Source: Spongilla lacustris (taxonomy: Eukaryota; Porifera; Demospongiae; Spongillida; Spongillidae). From it: 64,000 nucleotides of DNA. This document shows positions 60,701 through 64,000 of the stretch, in pieces. Position 1 is the first letter of the stretch. Each line of letters begins with the position of its first letter. The notes beneath the pieces were generated by a model. It worked only from the letters and a program-made list of their open reading frames with translations. It did no database searches and was not told the origin of the DNA. Location: NCBI GenBank assembly GCA_949361645.1, contig OX442433.1, positions 914,110-978,109 of the forward strand. Reading direction: 5' to 3'. Made by a program: the position numbers and the translations under genes.

Positions 60701-63700
60701 AAGACAGTAGGGGACCTTTATGTCATAGATGGACGATCTCAGGACTTCATCTTAGACCTTTTGGGTATAAATGTTCCCAAGTTATTTGCTCTACCAGAGG
60801 ACACTGATAAGGGTCATCCTGTGGCTGTGGAGGTCCAGAGTGAGTTCTCAGCCTTCATACAAAGCTACATCCATCATAATGCACTGAAGATTGGCTTGCT
60901 TCAGAAAATGGATATGATTTTGGTATGTATCTGAACTTGCAGGTATGGCTTGTTCTATTGCTTCTCTCCCTACAGGTTAACATATCTGAGCAGCCTAACG
61001 AATTCCAGGAGCTTATTCTGACTGTTCTTCAAAAGGTAGGAATGTGGAGGTTCACTTGATCTGTTTACACACTCACACTCATACCTGACATCAATACCAT
61101 CAATTTTGGGCATGGAATTATGTGTGACATTCTTTTCAAGCACATAATTTAGATCTGGGAATTGATGATGGTGCAAAATGCACAGTAAAGTATAGGATGT
61201 GAACATTTTATACGATTTATAACATCAACTCACTACTATAGAGCATAGCGGTTATGAGCTGCAACAAAGACCATACAGTAGTAATGCTAAACATTCGTAG
61301 AAATGTAAATAAAGCTTATTCATTAGCAATTGATTCTGCTTAGAAGTCATGTAAATTTTGAAGTGTACACAGGTTCTCACTAATTTCCAATGAATGTGTT
61401 TTATTCTTACTATAATTGTCAATGAGCCACTACTGTACAAAATATTTCGATTGACAAAATCAATTTGAAATAACCCACACATGACATGTATCTGTCCACA
61501 GGAGGTCATCCCTGTGCTAAGGACATTTCAGAGTTTCGAGGGCCCAGCTCAACATGTGCTGACCATAGCTAGTACCAGACTTCAAAAAGACATATCTTGG
61601 ATTCAGGCTCCGAATCCGCAACAAAAATTTTGTTGGGGAATTGTGGCTACCTGTTGTTCAAAGATCTCTAGTAATATTGTAACTGATAACTTTGATTGGA
61701 TCCATTCCTATGACAACATCATATCACAGCTTGGTCAGATTTATGCCTCCTATTGCAATGGAAAGAAGCTTCCAGAGAGTGAGAGGGTCCTAGCTGACAC
61801 TCTTCCCCAGGACATAGCCCGTCTCCCCAGTGATGATGTTCACAAATATTTTGAATGGGTGAGGAGCCTTCAAAAGGTACTACTTGACTGGCAGAGGAAG
61901 ATAACTGAGAATGATTGCAATTATGATGACATCATGATGTATGCTTTTTACCAAGCCAAACTGTTCCAAATAGGTCAGTTGGTTTGCTGTGGGTCAGCTA
62001 TCATTGATTTAAAAGATATTAAATCATCAATGAAATACTATCTTGTACTGTTTGAAAAAATCAATGCACACTTCATTAAATATATCCCAGGCAATCTAGA
62101 TGCAAAGTACTGTATCTTACCTCAAATTCTTCATCAATATGGAGTTTTATTTCCTTCCAAGTTCACAAAACATTTGCTGTTGCCAGGAGAAAACATTTCC
62201 ACATCAGGAGAGTCGCTGTTAGTAAATCCAATTACCCCTAGTACAAATGACACATTTCAACCTCCAGGTCAGAATGCGTCTCTTCGGGCAACACAGGGAC
62301 TCACTGTGAAGGAACTTGTTGTACTGGGCGAACAGCTTGACCAATTTGTTAAACCTATTCTGGAACACATGCATATGTTGGTTTTTTTTAGCCTTCATCA
62401 AAGTGCCATCTTCAATAATTACCTCCTTCTTCAACTGAGGAAAGAGTTCTCTGTCAAAAAGGCAGCCCCATCTCTCCATCCCTCAATGATGCCCAGCCTT
62501 AGTCTTTCAGCTCTTCAAATGTTGGGCAAGGAGAGGGAGGAGGGGCCCAAAGAGGAGGGTGTGTCCCTTCAAATCCTTGCAAAGGCTCTGAATACTACCA
62601 AGGCTCTTCTTGTCAAACTGAACCAAGGGACAGCAAAGTACTCTGAGATCATAGCTGAAGATGGAGAGCTGAAACTGGAGAATATTAACATTGAGGCCGA
62701 ATTCAATACATTTACAGCTTTTTTTGCCACGGTAGAGCTAGCACCTCAGGTGAATAGCCACGATGGGCTGAAGGGTATCTTAAGTATGCTAGAACTGTTC
62801 CAGTACACTTCTCTCCATATTCCAACCATCCATGGTGTCTGTGAGCAGTATAAACTGGAGGGTTGTTTGAAGGACCCCAGTTTGAAGGAGCTGGTGATGT
62901 TGGCTGAAGAAGTGGAGAGGAGTAGGGCTAACCTGATACCACTGGAGGCAGTAGAAAAGATGCATAATGCAAAAAGATCATTATATATTAAAACATTAGG
63001 GCCATATCACAGCCTTGGCTTATTTGCAGCTGTAGCTAACAGTGCAGCATTTTTTCAGTTTGTCAGGGACATGACGTTTGATAGTGAAGATGGTCAGGCA
63101 GTGTTTGATCTGCAGTACCAGCTGATCACAGCCCAGCTTCAGCATGAGGAGTACAATGAGAATGTCCTCAATCACCTCTATGCAGCATACAAGTTCATCT
63201 TACCATTTATGGATACCAAACAAAACTTCAGCTCACTGATGTCCAAGGTGACCAGCCTTGATGTCTCTGGTGGACTAAAGCAGCTGGAAACTGTCAACTC
63301 TAACATCACTCTCATTCGCCTATGGTTCTACAGAGTTGAGGTTAGCAAATGTGTTCAATCATAGTACCACGTGCATGTTTTGTCCACTGAACTGTCAAGA
63401 ATGTCTATGTGACAATCATCACTATAGTGTTGGTATATGTCATAAGACTGATGATTTGCACTGAGAATGGCAATTTTGAGGCCATTAAGAATAAACACCA
63501 TTCCTTGGCATACAATTAAATGAAATGCCAGATTCGCTGTAGCTTGATGATAATAGTAGAATAGTGATTATTATTCAAATCACCATGACTGATATATTAT
63601 ACGTCAGCTTTCAGATCAGTACCTCAGCACGTTATCACACAGAATAAGGATATGTGATGGTAAATGGAAGGATTCAATCAGTGAAGTTGTCAGCAGGTAT

Positions 63701-64000
63701 GTTAATATAGTCACACTATTGTGTGTTGTACACTAGTATTCAAACAGGATGCCAGGAGCCCACAACCATCGTTTCATTTTCAATTTTATGAAGACAGTAG
63801 GGGACCATTATGTCCAGGATGGATGTCCTCATGACTTCATCCTAGACCTTTTGTGTATAAATGTTCCCAAGTTATTTGGTCTACCAGAGGACACTGATGA
63901 GAGCCATCCTGTGGCTGTGGAGGTCCAGAGTGAGTTCTCAGCCTTCATACAAAGCTACATCCATCGTAATGCACTGAACCACTTTTTATTTGTTCAAGTA
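44131..64000 (+). CDS. Gene D: paralogue of gene C, intact to the window edge (3' end missing)
   Basis: Exons: 44131-44221, 52306-52785, 52836-53005, 53065-53183, 53241-53357, 55298-55461, 55520-55605, 55655-55818, 56792-56954, 57010-57228, 57290-57379, 60503-60597, 60658-60922, 60976-61035, 61502-63340, 63608-63696, and 63748 onward past the edge. Every exon has the same phase as in gene C and length differences are multiples of three. The apparent stop near 57001 falls inside a 55-nt intron. It encodes the PA-like domain, helical region, module 1, the 613-codon central exon and most of module 2; coiled coil and kinase would lie to the right. Intron 1 is enlarged to 8 kb by a MITE and a Ty3/gypsy element. 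Intron 10 carries a fold-back MITE and a copy of the Ginger host repeat. Role as for gene C. Confidence 0.75.
44577..45165. mobile_element. Mutator-like MITE with about 105-bp inverted repeats and 9-bp target duplication
   Basis: The element begins TAGTCTCGTACCCAGACCC and ends with its exact inverse; the inverted repeats continue for about 105 bp with few mismatches. CAGCTAGGT flanks both sides (44568-44576 and 45166-45174). The related sequence in gene C intron 1 (25806-25816) has one uninterrupted CAGCTAGGTGTGG, i.e. the empty site. Long inverted repeats plus a 9-bp duplication fit Mutator-like elements. No transposase in the 589 bp. Confidence 0.8.
45771..45936 (-). repeat. 3' LTR of the Ty3/gypsy element
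   Basis: 166 bp, beginning TGTAACAAGC and ending AGTCATTCA on the minus strand. The last 41 bp on the plus strand recur at 50270-50310. Confidence 0.75.
45940..45950 (-). promoter_or_regulatory. Polypurine tract of the Ty3/gypsy element
   Basis: GAAGGAGGGAG on the minus strand, three bases inside the 3' LTR; the usual primer for plus-strand DNA synthesis. Confidence 0.6.
46300..50215 (-). pseudogene. gag-pol of the Ty3/gypsy element, broken by several frameshifts
   Basis: Reading from high to low coordinates on the minus strand: gag fragment (50215-49854), CCHC knuckle CWHCKQPGHIRRECP (about 49645-49690), a protease active-site region near 49445-49480 that is frame-shifted within the motif, reverse transcriptase (48901-48250; VQKKDGSTRFCIDF, STIDLASGYW, YIDD), RNase H (48002-47640; DCDASDDGLG), H2C2 and integrase core (47230-46650; YHPQSDGMIESFN). 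At least five frame changes or stops separate these pieces, so no functional polyprotein is encoded. Confidence 0.8.
50077..50267. repeat. Fold-back of gag sequence: 83-bp arms, 25-bp loop
   Basis: 50077-50159 and 50185-50267 are inverse copies with one mismatch. The second arm is joined directly to the 41-bp LTR remnant at 50270, so it replaces most of the 5' LTR, the primer-binding site and the leader. Confidence 0.9.
50570..51000 (-). pseudogene. Second copy of the TTF/ZMYM-type zinc-finger remnant
   Basis: The minus strand reads TSNWLHYDEARNLVLCYICVNA and then FSSSGHSNWKNATINF, as in gene C intron 1. A stop follows the last motif in both copies. The upstream part is interrupted by the poly-C run at 50942-50961. 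Confidence 0.55.
50942..50961. repeat. Poly-C run of 20
   Basis: In gene D intron 1; the matching position in gene C (about 27030) has no C run, so the tract arose after the duplication. Confidence 0.9.
51979..51997. repeat. Poly-C run of 19
   Basis: Counterpart of the 37-C run in gene C intron 1. Confidence 0.9.
53358..55297 (+). other. Intron 5 of gene D
   Basis: No gene. 54208-54345 begins AGGGGCGGATCCAGGATTTC and carries the inverted GAGCTCCCCCATCGAGG motif of the G/C-rich MITE family. A poly-G run of 30 lies at 54669-54698. Confidence 0.5.
54669..54698. repeat. Poly-G run of 30
   Basis: Uninterrupted G run in gene D intron 5. Confidence 0.9.
56106..56129. repeat. Poly-C run of 24
   Basis: Uninterrupted C run in the intron between exons 55655-55818 and 56792-56954 of gene D. 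Confidence 0.9.
59152..59620. mobile_element. Second copy of the fold-back MITE with adjoining flank
   Basis: Matches 11712-12241 in the same orientation, including GGTTTGGTAGAATCCTAGAA and its inverse, and the flank up to GTTGTTTACA. The left arm is truncated. Confidence 0.65.
59621..59931 (-). repeat. Uninterrupted copy of the repeat that hosts the Ginger element
   Basis: Reverse complement of 12882-13130 joined to 17158-17208 without the 4-kb transposon, missing only about four bases at the join. It acts as a near-empty site and is inverted relative to the copy before gene B. Confidence 0.7.

Overview
The window looks like genomic DNA of a marine invertebrate, most likely a demosponge of the Amphimedon type. 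The inference rests on very short introns (many of 50-65 nt) with clean GT-AG borders, large multi-exon genes in tandem, Ginger, hAT, Mutator-like and Ty3/gypsy elements, and simple repeats. There is no sign of bacterial organisation. The species call is inference; no database was searched.

The main content is a tandem array of four related plus-strand genes, here called A, B, C and D. Gene C (25253-42193) can be assembled by hand into 19 exons whose lengths sum to 5595 nt, an unbroken frame of 1864 codons plus stop. Its order is: short start exon, protease-associated (PA)-like domain, a long all-helical region resembling the N-terminal arm of RNF213-type proteins, a roughly 135-residue module present twice, a charged coiled coil, and a complete protein kinase domain at the C-terminus. 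I see no AAA+ core and no RING finger. Gene D (44131 to the right edge) has the same chain, intact as far as its 16th exon piece, where the window ends. Gene A (2529-11199) is a decayed copy with a dead start exon, a mostly deleted PA exon, an internal deletion that fuses the two modules, and a frameshift in the kinase glycine loop. Gene B (18280-23309) lacks its 5' half and carries several lesions. Intron similarity pairs A with C and B with D, which suggests a two-gene block was duplicated.

Between and inside the genes lie well-delimited mobile elements. There is a 1.3 kb hAT-like element with an exact 8-bp target duplication at 913-2218. A 4.03 kb Ginger-type DNA transposon with an apparently intact 928-codon, five-exon transposase (integrase, Ulp1-type protease, PHD finger) lies at 13131-17157. 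A degraded non-LTR retrotransposon sits antisense in intron 13 of gene C. A Mutator-like MITE with an exact 9-bp duplication lies at 44577-45165. A broken Ty3/gypsy element with a fold-back at its 5' end lies at 45771-50310 in intron 1 of gene D. Antisense remnants of a TTF/ZMYM-type zinc-finger protein occur in intron 1 of both C and D. Long poly-G/poly-C runs and GT microsatellites are frequent.

The first 430 bases may carry, on the minus strand, an N-terminal exon of a mucolipin (TRPML)-like channel whose remainder lies left of the window. All exon borders were read by eye from splice signals, phase agreement and paralogue comparison; transcripts would be needed to confirm them.
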